Made by a program: the position numbers and the translations under genes | Notes under the pieces: generated by a model | Database searches by the model: none | What the model saw: only the letters and a program-made list of their open reading frames with translations | What the model was told of the DNA's origin: nothing | Assembly (NCBI GenBank): GCA_009809945.1 | Contig: WTPW01000867.1 | Location: 166,126-230,125, forward strand | Direction of reading: 5' to 3' | Length of the DNA stretch: 64,000 nucleotides | Origin: Gigaspora margarita | Taxonomy: Eukaryota > Glomeromycota > Glomeromycetes > Diversisporales > Gigasporaceae | Shown here: in pieces, positions 34,544 to 46,337 of the stretch | Layout of the letters: every line of letters begins with the position of its first letter | Numbering within the stretch: the stretch's first letter is position 1

Positions 34544-35704
34544 ATGTCTACTTGCAATAATCTTTTTGAAAATCAACACGAAAAAATCGAAAATTCATTA
34601 GATATTACTCAAATAGTCAACATTGCTACTCAATCATACTTAGAAGATAACAAGTCGCAAGATTTTATTCAGGATTTTTTTGATGAAATTGTTAAAGAAA
34701 TGTGTAATCTATATAATGAAGAAAAATTGAAAGGCAAAGATTCTTGCTCAGCTCTCGTTACGTTAGAACAATTTTTAATAAAGAAGAAGCAAAATCCAGA
34801 AAATGTTATCAATTTTTGTTTAAATAATCAAATTAATTCTACAGTTCAAATCATTCTTGCAAGTTGTTATTGTTATGGTAAATGGATTGAAAAGGATAAA
34901 CATAAAGCCTTTATATATTATCAAAAATCTGCAGATATGGGTGACGCTATTGGAACAAATAATGTTGGATATTGCTATAAAGATGGAATTGGAGTTGAAA
35001 AGGATGAACATAAGGCATTCATTTATTATCAAAAATCTGCTGAAATGGGTTATGTTGGAGGAATATTTAATGTTGGATATTGTTATCAAAATGGAATTGG
35101 AGTTGAAAAAGCTGAAAAAAAGGCCTTCACTTTTTATCAACAATCTGCAGAGATGGGAGATTCTGATGGAACATATATGGTTGGACATTGTTATCTCAAT
35201 GGAATTGGAGTTGAGAAAGATGAACATAAGGCGTTCATGTATTATCAACTATCTGCAGAGATGGGTGATGCTGATGGTACTTATAATGTTGGGTATTGTT
35301 ATAGAAATGGAGTTGGTGTTGAAAAAGATGAATATAATGCGTTCATTTATTACAAAAAATCTGCAGAAATGGGGCATACTAGTGGAACATATATGGTTGG
35401 ATATTGTTATCTCAATAGTATCGGAGTTGAAAAAAATGAACAAGAAGCATTCGTTTATTATCAAAAATCTGCAGAAATGGGTTATGCTAGAGGGACATAT
35501 ATGGTTGGATATTGTTATAGATATGCAATTGGAGGTGAAAAAAATGTACATAAGGCGTTCAATTATTATCAAAAATCTGCAGAGATGGGATATGTTGATG
35601 GAATGTCAAAAGTGGGGAATTGTTATCTTCATGGAATTGGAGTTGAAAAGGATGAGTATAAGGCATATATTTCTTATCAAAAATCTGTAGAAATGAGTAA
35701 ATGA
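34544..35704 (+). CDS. Sel1-repeat protein, 386 aa, array copy 1
   Basis: I choose the ATG at 34544 because all paralogs start there with ATGTC and a Cys-Asn motif; an earlier in-frame ATG at 34499 would add 15 residues not found elsewhere. Residues 1-105 are a conserved helical N-terminus with IVKEMCNLYNEEKLKGKD and LEQFLIKKKQNP. Eight Sel1 units of 36 residues follow, each with VGYCYxxGIGVEKDExKAF and YYQKSAEMG, and a shorter last unit ending EMSK. The protein should be a soluble TPR-like scaffold. No catalytic domain, signal peptide or membrane segment is seen. It is the first gene of the tandem array and fully intact. Confidence 0.93.
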   Translation: MSTCNNLFENQHEKIENSLDITQIVNIATQSYLEDNKSQDFIQDFFDEIVKEMCNLYNEEKLKGKDSCSALVTLEQFLIKKKQNPENVINFCLNNQINSTVQIILASCYCYGKWIEKDKHKAFIYYQKSADMGDAIGTNNVGYCYKDGIGVEKDEHKAFIYYQKSAEMGYVGGIFNVGYCYQNGIGVEKAEKKAFTFYQQSAEMGDSDGTYMVGHCYLNGIGVEKDEHKAFMYYQLSAEMGDADGTYNVGYCYRNGVGVEKDEYNAFIYYKKSAEMGHTSGTYMVGYCYLNSIGVEKNEQEAFVYYQKSAEMGYARGTYMVGYCYRYAIGGEKNVHKAFNYYQKSAEMGYVDGMSKVGNCYLHGIGVEKDEYKAYISYQKSVEMSK

Positions 35705-36666
35705 TGTTAACAAAAATGGAATTGGAGTATTAAGAGATCCGATATATCTAAATACTGTTATCAAAGGTGAATTTTAATTCGAGTTCAAGTTTGTGCGATG
35801 TATTGTGACATACCATGATCAAACGAAAAATTAGGTATATTTAACGTCAGAAAAATATATTAGATTAAAGTTAAAATAGGATTAGGTTAGAGTGGTAACA
35901 CAAAAAGATTTTAAAAACGTAATATATGCAAAATTTTGGGTTATAAAAGATATTTGATTTTAAGAAAAAAAAAAATCCATACACCGATCTTCGTTAAGAT
36001 TGCAAATTACTATAATTCAATAATATGTTGACTATATGTACGAGTTTGATGCTGGACCCTCCGAGATCCAGATTTTTAATGTATCAATGCATAGACATGT
36101 TTTTGTAAAAAAACAATTCATTAAAGAAATATACTGTATATAATATAATTGATTGCAAGTTTAATTATAAAGGTTCAAAATTTTCGTAATAATTAATAGA
36201 GATAAAAAAAAACTAAGCACTGAATTTACAGTCTTAACAGATCAGTCTTTTACGATATGTTTCTTAATAGTAGTTAATAATCAAACACATTAATGCATTT
36301 CTTTTATGCAAGCAACTAAAGCTATACTTATTTTTTGTTTTATTGATTACATTAATATTATATGGTTACTATGGCTCACCAACCTGGTACAAATTTCCGA
36401 ATATGTAAGGCCTGTATTTTATATACACGAATGAAAATTACATGCGATCTGGTTTGAGATTGTAACTTTCATTACGCCACTCTAATCTTGGCATTCGATT
36501 AAAAGCTACGTCGTTTGGTACTAAATAACCATTCCTTCTCGTTATACTGTCGAGCCTCTCAAAATTGACGTGCGTGGTGGATAAATTTTGTATCAGTATT
36601 GAGAGTTTATCAGATTCGAAACATTGTAAACTATTAAATTTATACAGCAGAAAGCGGGCTTGGTAT
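35705..36666. other. 3' flank of array copy 1
   Basis: The conserved 3' block lies at about 36036-36100 (GTACGAG, then CTCCGAGATCCAG and CAATGCATAGACATG). No gene is seen. The segment aligns with the regions after the other array genes. Confidence 0.55.
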
Positions 36667-36669
36667 TTA

Positions 36670-36841
36670 GGTCACTCTAAATTGATTCTCCGTTTAACAT
36701 AACATAAAGAATGTGGTGAGGGCATAATAAGAAAAAAAATAAGAAAAAAAAACACAATAATTCTATTGGCTATAAAAAATTATATACATATAATATAATA
36801 AGAAGGAAGATTATGTTAAACGGAAAATTAAACTGATGGCC
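36670..36841. mobile_element. PIF/Harbinger-like MITE with TTA TSD
   Basis: The 172-bp element has ends GGTCACTCTAAATTGATTCT and AATTAAACTGATGGCC, with inverted inner words CGTTTAACATAA and TTATGTTAAACG. It is flanked by TTA on both sides (36667-36669 and 36842-36844). Neighbouring array units keep the empty site: GGCTTGGTAGATTAATTTT near 46193, with related sites near 43288 and 49411. A 3-bp TTA duplication and GG ends fit PIF/Harbinger. A relative is at 55128-55360. Confidence 0.85.
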
Positions 36842-37144
36842 TTAATTTTTTATCAAATTTGACAGGTTATCGATTTTGAGAGGTTCAATAGATTAATTTA
36901 TATTGCGGAAACGGTCTTGGTAGATTAATTTTTATCAAATTGACAGGTTATCGACTTTGACAGGATCAATTTTGAGAGTTCAGCAATATATTAATTTTTT
37001 GATCAAATTTAACAAGTAATTAATTTGACAGGATCTGTTTTGAAAGGTTCAATGGGTATTGTATACTATTATTTGCTTGCTGCCTTCTATTCAGGCATAT
37101 AAATTCTTTTGGCATTTTAGAAGATATCAATGTAATAAATTATT
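36842..37144. other. Locally duplicated flank sequence
   Basis: The words CGGAAACGGTCTTGGTAG and GACAGGTTATCGA recur within this segment and match other array units, so part of the flank was duplicated locally. No gene is seen. Confidence 0.5.
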
Positions 37145-37690
37145 ATGTTTTTGTTGATTTTAATATCTTTTTTATTTATTTATATCTTTTTATTTATTTA
37201 TATTTTTATTTTATTTTATTTTTTTTCTTTTACTTATTTATATCTTTTTTATTTATTTATATTTTTATTTTATTTTATTTTTTTTCTTTTTATTTTAGTT
37301 TTTATTTTTATTTTTTATTTTTTTTAGATATTTTTTATTTTTTTCATTTTTGTTTCTTTATATTTTTATATTATTTTATTTTTAATTTTTTTTAGATTTT
37401 TTTATTTTTTATTTTATTTATTTATATTTTTATTTTATTTATTTTTTTCTTTTTATTTTTATTTTTTTATTTTTATTTTTTTATTTTTTATTTTATTTAT
37501 TTATATTTTTATTTTATTTATTTTTTTCTTTTTATTTTTATTTTTTTATTTTTATTTTTTTATTTTTTTTAGATATTTTTTATTTTTATCATTTTTATTT
37601 CTTTATATTATTATATTATTTCATTTTTAATTTTTTTTAGATTTTTTTATTTTTTATTTTATTTTTATTTTTTTTTATTTTTTTATTATT
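37145..37690. repeat. T-rich array (TTTTATTTT type)
   Basis: The plus strand is almost only T and A, as repeats of TATTTTTATTTT and TTTATTTATAT. Open frames here encode only Phe/Leu/Ile/Tyr runs and are artefacts. Similar arrays lie at 39048-39256 and 39495-40505. Confidence 0.85.
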
Positions 37691-37697
37691 TTTTTTA

Positions 37698-39047
37698 AGA
37701 GTGAATCTATTTGTAACGTGGTGACATTCCCCGATCACATGCAACCAATCAAATTCATGTGTAACCAACCCAGTTAGTTCGGATCTGATCAAAATTTTTT
37801 TAGCTCGGATCCAATCAAAAACAAAATTTTTATTAAAGTTTAATTTATTAATTACAAGATAATAACATAATAATAATACAGTAATAATACATATAATAAT
37901 TCTATGCACAATTGCGCGCTCTAAAAAAAAAAATACCCAAAAAGTGAATACTACAAAGTATTTTACGCATGAATTAAGTAGTTTGAGTCATCTACATAAA
38001 CATAAAGAAAAAAGTAAAAATAAATGACAAAAAAAAACCAACCAATAAAAAAATTTATCTATTTTAAACAAATGCTTCCAAAATGATGATGCCAATATGA
38101 CAGAATCACACCAGAACAAGTTCCAAAAGCTAAACCCACAAAAGAAAAGAAGATTAGTTCAAGCTAAAAAAAATAAAAAAAACTACTAGAAGTGAAACAC
38201 AAGACTTACTAATAAGAACACTAAAATCACCAATGAAACCTCCACAAACAAAATAGTAAAAACCTAATAACAAAGATGATGAAGCCTAAAATAACTACAA
38301 ATAATGGTGTCAAAAAGAAAAGATTAGTTCAAGTTGAGAGAAAGGAAAAAAATTATATCACAGTTCCAATGAAGCGAAAACATATACAAGACTTACCAAG
38401 GAGAACACTGCAATGATGAAATCACAAACACCAAAATGACAAAAACCTGAAATCTCTATGAACAATGTTACCAAAATGGCAAAAGCTGAAATCACCAATG
38501 ATAGCAAAGAGACAACAAAGTTTGAAATCACAAATAATGGCACTGAAACGATTAGTTCAAGTTTATAAAAGAAAAAAATTGAAAAACAATTCCAGCAAAG
38601 TGAAAACACTAGCAAGACTTACCAAGAAAGCTGAAGAATTTAAAATCAGTAACAAAATCCTGAAATCAAATGATAACACCAAAATGCCAATAGCCTGAAA
38701 TTACTAGCATGACACTGAAGTAACAATGCATAAAGCCCAGAATCTTATACTCTATAAATGATGAAGTCTGCAATTACCAAAAACAACAGAGCCACAATGA
38801 CGAAAGCCAAAATCTCAAGAAAGAAAGTTAGTTTAAAGAAAGAAAACAAAAAAAAAGGCAAATAACAAAAAAAACTACATACCTTGGGATCCCAGTTCTA
38901 ATTTCTACTACCAGTATTTCAGGAAAAAAAAAGTTATAGTGAAGCAACAAAAATGTAAAAAAAACAGAAAAGCAGATCTAGAAAAAAAAACAAACCTTAT
39001 CTAAATTGAATTAGAACTGGGGAGTATCAGTGCCAGTGACAAACACA
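37698..39047 (-). repeat. Imperfect 170-230 bp tandem repeats with recurring splice-like words
   Basis: The word GATTAGTTCAAG recurs at about 38152, 38322 and 38549, each followed some 55-70 bp later by AAGACTTACCAAG or AAGACTTACTAAT. On the minus strand these read GGTAAGTCTT, a good 5' splice site, between open stretches of about 90-130 nt with words like CHFG and ISGF. This suggests tandem copies of an exon-plus-intron unit on the minus strand. No complete gene can be assembled. Confidence 0.5.
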
Positions 39048-39256
39048 TTTTTTTATTTTAATATTTTTATTTTATTTTATTTTTTTCATTTTTATTTCTT
39101 TATATTTTTATTTTATTTTATTTTAATTTTTTTTAGATTTTTTTATTTTTTATTTTATTTTTTATTTTTTTTATTTTATTTTTAATTTTTTTATTTTTAT
39201 TTTATTTTTATTTTTTTTTATTTGTTTATTTTTTTTTAATATTTTATTTTATTTTA
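39048..39256. repeat. T-rich array, second copy
   Basis: The array is flanked on the left by CAGTGACAAACACATTTTTT and on the right by AGGGTGAATCTATTTGTAA. The first array (37145-37690) has the same right flank and the third (39495 on) the same left flank, so the array and its flanks were duplicated as a unit. Confidence 0.7.
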
Positions 39257-39494
39257 GGGTGAATCTATTTGTAATGGTGGTGACAGTTCTGAGCCAATCA
39301 AATTGCAAGATTAGGTATGATAAGAAAAATAACAAAAATTACAAATTGCAATAACTTGAATTTTAACTATGAAATCATTGTCTTTATTTAGCAAAAAATG
39401 TTTTTGAGGTATTTTATTATTTAATAAATCTACTTTTAACTCTAAATCTAATCTAACCCAAATTTGGTAACTGTAACTGCCAGTGACAAGCACA
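39257..39494. other. Spacer between T-rich arrays
   Basis: No gene is seen. The left edge GTGAATCTATTTGTAATGG and the right edge CAGTGACAAGCACATTTTTT are the repeated flanks described for the neighbouring arrays. Confidence 0.5.
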
Positions 39495-40505
39495 TTTTTT
39501 CTTTTTTTCTTTTTATTTTTTATTTTTTTTTTTAGATTTTTTTATTTTTTTATTTTTATTTCTTTATATTTTTATTTTATTTTATTTTTAATTTTTTTAG
39601 ATTTTTTTATTTTTTATTCTTTTATTTTTTATTTTTATTTTTTTTTAAATATTTTTTATTTTTTTATTTTTATTTCTTTAAATTTTTATTTTNNNNNNNN
39701 NNNNNNNNNNNNNNNNNNNNNNNNNNNNNNNNNNNNNNNNNNNNNNNNNNNNNNNNNNNNNNNNNNNNNNNNNNNNNNNNNNNNNNNNNNNNNNNNNNNN
39801 NNNNNNNNNNNNNNNNNNNNNNNNNNNNNNNNNNNNNNNNNNNNNNNNNNNNNNNNNNNNNNNNNNNNNNNNNNNNNNNNNNNNNNNNNNNNNNNNNNNN
39901 NNNNNNNNNNNNNNNNNNNNNNNNNNNNNNNNNNNNNNNNNNNNNNNNNNNNNNNNNNNNNNNNNNNNNNNNNNNNNNNNNNNNNNNNNNNNNNNNNNNN
40001 NNNNNNNNNNNNNNNNNNNNNNNNNNNNNNNNNNNNNNNNNNNNNNNNNNNNNNNNNNNNNNNNNNNNNNNNNNNNNNNNNNNNNNNNNNNNNNNNNNNN
40101 NNNNNNNNNNNNNNNNNNNNNNNNNNNNNNNNNNNNNNNNNNNNNNNNNNNNNNNNNNNNNNNNNNNNNNNNNNNNNNNNNNNNNNNNNNNNNNNNNNNN
40201 NNNNNNNNNNNNNNNNNNNNNNNNNNNNNNNNNNNNNNNNNNNNNNNNNNNNNNNNNNNNNNNNNNNNNNNNNNNNNNNNNNNNNNNNNNNNNNNNNNNN
40301 NNNNNNNNNNNNNNNNNNNNNNNNNNNNNNNNNNNNNNNNNNNNNNNNNNNNNNNNNNNNNNTTTTTTTTATTTGTTTATTTTTTTATTTTTATTTTATT
40401 TTATTTTTATTTTTTTATTTTTTTTTTATTTTTATTTTTTATTTTTTATTTTTTTTTTTTAGATTTTTTTATTTTTCACTTTTTTATTTTTTTTTATATT
40501 TTTTT
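39495..40505. repeat. T-rich array containing a 670-base gap
   Basis: T-rich repeats run from about 39495 into a run of N at 39693-40362 and resume until about 40505. The long frame across the gap is an artefact. The gap length may be an estimate, so distances across it are uncertain. Confidence 0.9.
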
Positions 40506-40810
40506 AATGATTATAGTAGCCGGCTATCACCTGAAACTAGAGCTGCTTTGAAAGATCTTACACTCGCTCCTCTTAAGTTTCGACAATAATTTTAAACTAG
40601 AATTAGATATAAAATATAATCAAGTTTTATAGTTACTTATTTTTAAAGTATAATCAAAAATAAGTTCTATTTTTCTAATTACGTAAATTCTAACGAGTTA
40701 TAATTCATAAGGGACACAACTGATACAATGTGATACGTACGTACGTGCGTACGTACATATTTTCATTAATTTGATGCTTCCATGTGTAACACATTCTTTT
40801 TTGCGTTAAA
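40506..40810 (+). promoter_or_regulatory. Upstream region and leader of array copy 2
   Basis: A block with CACTCGCTCCTCTTAAGTTT and ACAATAATTTTAAACTAGAA is shared with 43790, 46925 and 50250 in other units. It is followed by a CGTA-rich run ACGTACGTACGTGCGTACGT (40733-40752) and the leader GATGCTTCCATGTGTAACAC. In this copy the upstream ATG opens an out-of-frame uORF. Confidence 0.5.
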
Positions 40811-41793
40811 ATGTCAACCTATTTGAAAAGCAGCCAGCAAAGAAGATAACAAATTGCAAAATTATTCCCAGGACATTCTTAATGAAATTGTTAAAGAAAT
40901 GTGTAGTTTATATAATGAAGAAAGGTTGAAAGGCAAATATTTCTGTTCGACCCTTACTATATTAGAATAATTTTTAATGAATAAGACGCAAAATCCAGTT
41001 AATGTTATCAATTTTTGCTTAAATGATCTGATAAATCCTACAATTCATATCATTCTTGCAAATTGTTATTATTATGGTAAATGGGTTGAAATGAATGAAC
41101 ATAAAGCATTTATTTATTACCAAAAATCTGCAGAAATGGATTTGTTGAAGGAATATATAATGTCGGATCTTGTTATATTCATGGAACTGGAGTCATAAAA
41201 GATAAACATAAAGCTTTCATTTATTTTCAACAATCCGCAAAGATGGGTGATGATGAGGGATCATATTTGGTTGGATATTGTTATCGATATGGAATTGGAG
41301 TTGAAAAGCATAATATACGGCTTTTCTTTATTATCAAATATCTTCAGGTTTGGAATTCATTGAAGGGACGTATATGATTAGATATAGTTATAGAAATGGA
41401 ATTAGAGTTGAAAAAGATAGTCGCTAGGCTTTCTTTTACTGCCTAAAATCTTCAGATATGGGTCACACTGATAGTACATATATGGTTGGGTATTGTTATC
41501 TACATGGAACTGAAGTCAAAAATGATAACCGTAAGGCATTCATTTATTATCAAAAATTTGCAGAAATGGGATGCGTTAAAAGGACGTATATGGTTGGATA
41601 TTGTCATAGATATGGAATTGGTGTTGAAAAATATAAGTATAAGGTATTTATTTATTATCAAAAATCTGCAGAGATGGGAGATGTTGAAGCAATGTCAAAG
41701 GTTGGAAATTGTTATGTTCATGGAATTGAGGTTGAAAAGGATGAGTATAAGGCATACATTTCTTATCAAAAATCTGTAGAGATGTGTAAATAA
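40811..41793 (+). pseudogene. Decayed Sel1-repeat gene, array copy 2
   Basis: The ATG is kept, but about ten bases are missing right after it (ATGTCAACCTATTTG instead of ATGTCAATTTGCAAC plus AACCTATTTG), which shifts the frame. A CAA has become TAA at 40968-40970. Further frame changes lie near 41150, 41310 and 41430. Individual Sel1 units can still be read (for example VGYCYLHGTEVKNDNRKAF), and the last three units are open at 41458-41793, ending with a normal family terminus. The product, if any, would be a short C-terminal fragment. Confidence 0.85.
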
Positions 41794-42437
41794 TATTATC
41801 GAAATGGAATTGGAATTTGATAATTCCAATGCTGTTGTCAAAATTAAATATTAATTTGAGTTCATGTTTGTTTAATATGCTTGGCATAAACAAACAAATA
41901 ATAAGATCAGGCATAATTAATGTCAGAAATATATATTAGATGGGTTAAGATTAAAATTAAAATTGGATTAAGGTAGGCAGTAACCCAAAAAATTTTAAAA
42001 ACGTAACTTATAAACGATCTTTGATTAAGTAAAAATGTATCGTTTTACCAATATTTTGATATAAATACGATAGTTCAATAATACTGACTGAACTATATGT
42101 ACGAGATTGGTCAACCATCTAACTGGTCTTCCGAGGTCCTGAACTTTACTATATCGATGCGTAAATAAATGATGGAAATGTTTTTAGTAAAATATTAATT
42201 CCATAAAGAAAGATAATAGACTATAAATATGATTAAAGAGGTTCAAAATTCTCATAGTAATTAATAGAGATAATCTAAATTCTTGATTTATTGTCTTAAC
42301 GGTTCAGTCCATTATGATATGATTCTTAATAGTAATTAATAGTCAAAGCAAATTAAATGGTTTTCTTTTATAAATTAATGCCACAACTAAAGCTTTCTTT
42401 ATTTTTTTATTTTATTGATTGCACTAATACCATCTAA
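41794..42437. other. 3' flank of array copy 2
   Basis: The conserved 3' block is at about 42097-42170 (ATGTACGAGATTGG, CTTCCGAGGTCC, CGATGCGTAAATAAATGATG). No gene is seen. Confidence 0.5.
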
Positions 42438-42906
42438 CAGATATGGTAAATGACTTGATATGACCCAAATGACTCAAATGACTAGTGACTAGTCATTGGG
42501 TCATTTCATATTCAAATGGCCCATGGAAGGTCATTTAACATTTGTTAAGTGATAATCTACAGACAAAAGGTAATTTTTATAAAATATGATCGGTAAAATA
42601 ACTAATATAAAAGTTAAATTTTACTAAGTTAATCAATATTTACATCTTACACAAAGTTGTTCAGAGAACGGTTTTTAGTATGCAAATATCGATTAATTTA
42701 ATACCATTTTGACTTTTATATGTATCTACGATTATTGATTAGTGAAATCGTAACGTTCGATACTTCTTGTGTTAGTTATCTGACCATTAAATTACTTTGT
42801 ACGTAAAATGACCAAATGAACTCATGATCGAAATGACCTGGTCATTTATTCAAATGAGTTGGTCACTTAAATTTTGAGTAAATGACCATGTCATTTACCA
42901 TCATTG
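42438..42906. mobile_element. hAT-type MITE, GGTAAATGAC family, 469 bp
   Basis: The element starts CAGATATGGTAAATGAC and ends GTCATTTACCATCATTG. It is flanked by CCATCTAA (42430-42437) and CCATCTAG (42907-42914), a duplication with one difference. The interior is rich in GGTCATTT and AAATGAC words. Other array units keep an empty site: ACTATCTAGTCACTG near 49078 and CATTATCTAGTAATG near 45910. It is related to 31868-32772. Confidence 0.82.
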
Positions 42907-44049
42907 CCATCTAGTCAATTATATACAATGTAAATTACATGCTATATGTTTGGGATTGCAATTTTCATAGCGCCATCCTAATCTCGGTGTTCGATTATAG
43001 CTGTTTTTAAAAAGTGTGAACGGCCACAGATCACCATATCATGGGAAAATCACGATATTTCCAGGATTTCTTGAGTTTTTAAGACCCATTCTAATCGGAA
43101 TTTTAATTGTTACTAATCTAAATTTCCAGATTCTCTGATTCCCACATGTGTATATGTAAATCGCTGTTCACATTTTTGAAAACTGCTGTAATGGATCTGC
43201 GATCGTTTGACATTATCGAACCTCTCAAACCGATATGTATGGTGGATAGGTTATCAGATTCGAGAAATTAAAATATTAGATTTATATGGCGGAAATGGGC
43301 TTAGTAGAGTAATTTTTGACAAGTTATCGACAATAATATGTTATAAAAAAAATAACTGAAAAAGATTAGTTAGATAATGTTTAAGTCTTGTAATTTAAGA
43401 ATCATAATAGTCCAAAAAAAAATATATATACCACTTGTGAACTACTTTATGTAGGTAGAGTTATTCTCATATAATTTGCTGTTTGAGAAAAATGATGTAG
43501 GAAATTCAGTATCATCCTTCAAAGTCATACAATATTATTACGTTTAATATATAATTTTTTAGTATTATTTGCTTGCTGCGTTTTGTTCATGCATATAATT
43601 CGTTTTTTGGCATTTTAAAAGATTCCAAATAATAAATTGTTCATATTTTTTTGTTATTATTTATTTTATTTTATTAGATTTTTTTATGTTTACGCTTTCG
43701 ATAATCAAAAACAAGATTTTTCATCGTTATTATAGGGACAGTAGCTGGACACCACATGAAATAGAAACATAGAAAGGTTTTCACTCGCTCCTTTTCCGCT
43801 TTAGCCTAATTACAATAATTTCAAGTAAAGTACTAGAATTAAATATCGGATATAATCAAGTTATTATTTTTATGTATGTAGGTACGTACCTATTTTGAAA
43901 GTATAAACAGAAAATATAAAAATACATTTTATTTTTCTATGATCACATAACATTCTAACTTGTTAATTCGTACGTGACACACTGACACAAAGTGTGATAA
44001 GTTCATATTTTGATGCTTCAATATATAAACATTCTTTTTTTACGTTAAA
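42907..44049. other. Intergenic part of an array unit
   Basis: No gene is seen. It holds the TATGGCGGAAATGGGCTTAG region, a short T-rich stretch near 43640-43690, the CACTCGCTCCTTTTCCGC block and the CGTA word GTAGGTACGTACC (43880). The leader just before 44050 has lost the upstream ATG (TTCAATATATAAAC). Confidence 0.5.
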
Positions 44050-45254
44050 ATGTCAATTTGCAACAACCTATTTGAAAATCAGTCCGAAAAAATCGTTAGT
44101 TCATCAGATATTATTCAAAAACTAGCCAAAAAGAAAACAAATCGCAAGACTTTTCCCAGAATTTTCTTAATGAGAAATGTGTAATTTTATATAATGAAAA
44201 AAACATGGAAAGGCAAAGATTTCTGTTCAGCACTTATTATATTGGGCAATTTTTAATAAATAAGAAGTAAAATCCAGTTAATAATATCAATCTTTGTTGG
44301 ATGATCAGATAAATCATACTGCTCAAATCATTCTAACAAATTATTATCATTATGGTAAATGAGTTAAAAAGTATAACATAAGGCATTTATTTATTATCAA
44401 AATTTTGCAGAGATAATTACGCTATTGGAATAAATAGTGTTGGATAGCTATGGTAAAGGAATTGGAATTTAAAAGACGAATAAAAGACTTTCATTTATTA
44501 TCAAAAATCTGCAGAAGTGGGATACGTTGGAGGGATATATGTATATTATTTGATATTGTTATCAAAATGGAATTGGGGTTGAAAAGACGAACAAAAGGCA
44601 TTCATTTACTTATCAAAAATCTACAGAAATGGGTTACGTTGGAGAGATATATAATGTTGGATATTGCTGTCAAAATGGAGTTGGATTTGCAAAAGACTTT
44701 CATTTATTATCAACGATCTGCAGAAATGGAAGTTTCTGATGGAACATATGGCTGGGCATTGTTATTTCAATGGCATTGGAGTGAAAACGATAAACATAAG
44801 GTGTTCATTTATTATAAAAATCGGCAGAGATGAGTGACATTAGTGGAACATATATGGTTGGACATGGTTATCTCCATGGAATTGAGGCTAAAAAAGGTGT
44901 ACATAAAGCATTCATTTATTATCAAAAATCTGCAGAGATTAGAAACGTTAGTGAACATGTAATGTTGAAAATTGTTATCGATATGGAATTGGAGTTAAAA
45001 AGATGAATTTAAAGCGTTGATTTATTATCAAAAATCTGCAGAAATGGGATATACTAGAGAGACGTATATGGTTGAATATTGTTATGAAAATGTGATTGGA
45101 GGTATAAGGCGTTCATTTATTATCAAAAATATGCAGTGTTGGAGTATGTTAATGGAATGTCAAATGCTGTAATTTATCTTTATGGAATTGGGGTTGAAAA
45201 AGATGAGTATAAGGCATACATTTTTATTAAAAATCTGTAGAGATGGGTAAATAT
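44050..45254 (+). pseudogene. Heavily decayed Sel1-repeat gene, array copy 3
   Basis: The start ATGTCAATTTGCAAC is intact, but deletions follow within 150 bp (for example the IVKEMCNLY region is shortened near 44170). Frame changes occur in almost every later unit. Sel1 cores such as FIYYQKSAE can still be read in all three frames up to about 45254, where the family stop is lost (GGTAAATAT). One chance open frame lies at 44450-44833. It is the most degraded copy of the array. Confidence 0.85.
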
Positions 45255-46337
45255 ATTATAAAAGTGGAATTAGAGCAACAAGAGATTTGATAAATGCAAA
45301 TGCTGTTATCAAATTTAAACTTTAATTCGAATTTGAATTTGTACGGTGTATCGTGACATACCACGATTATACAATAAAATCAGGAATACTTAACATCAGA
45401 AAAATTATTAGTAGGGTTAGGGTTAAAGTTGATACAGGATTATGGTAGAGCGGTAACAAAATATTTTGAAAAAGCATCATATAAACGATCTTTGATTTAA
45501 TAAAAAAAAATCGTTACACCGATTTTGGTTAAGGTTGTAAATTACCATAAATTCAATAATACTGACTGAACCATATGTACGAAATTGTGCAACATATTAA
45601 CTGAATCCTTTGGACCCTTATTATTACTGTACCAATACGTAAACGAATGATGAAATGTTTTTTTGTTAAAATACAAATCCCGTTAAAGTGATATTGTGTA
45701 ATTTAATTGATTAAAGTTTGATCATAGAGATTCAAAATTTTTATAGTAAGTAATAGAGATAAAAATCTAAGTTCTAGATTTACTGTAGCCCATCACGATA
45801 CGAATCTTATTAGTAGTTAATGGTCAAATTAATTAAATTTTTTCTTTTATATGATAATGCTAACAATACAATTAAAGCTATCTTTATTTTGCTTTATTAA
45901 TTGCGCTAGCATTATCTAGTAATGTGGTCAACCAACCTGATGCACATTTTCGAGTTTGAATCCTGTATTTTATATACTGTACAACGTAATGTATAAATTA
46001 CATGAGATCTGGTTTGGAATTGTAATATTCATAGCACCATAATCTTCGTCGTTCGGCACTAAATAACAATACCTTTTTCATTATGCTGCGAACCGCTCAA
46101 AACCGATTTGCATTGTGGATAAATTTTGCATCAGTATTGAAAGTTATCAGATTCGAAACACTGTAAACTATTAAATTTATATAACGGAAACGGGCTTGGT
46201 AGATTAATTTTTTTATCAAATTTGACAAGTTATCGATTTTGACAGGATCTTGAGAGTTAAACAATAATATGTTATAAAAAGACGTACACTGAAAAAAGTT
46301 TAGTAAGATAACGTTAAGCCTTGTAGATAGAGTTGTG
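45255..46337. other. 3' flank of array copy 3
   Basis: The conserved 3' block is at about 45577-45650. The region with ATAACGGAAACGGGCTTGG, the empty site for the MITE at 36670, is near 46183. No gene is seen. Confidence 0.5.

Noticed and set aside
39483-40589. A 368-codon frame on the plus strand
   Set aside because: It runs through T-rich low-complexity DNA and the N gap; the residues are Phe/Leu/Ile runs and X.
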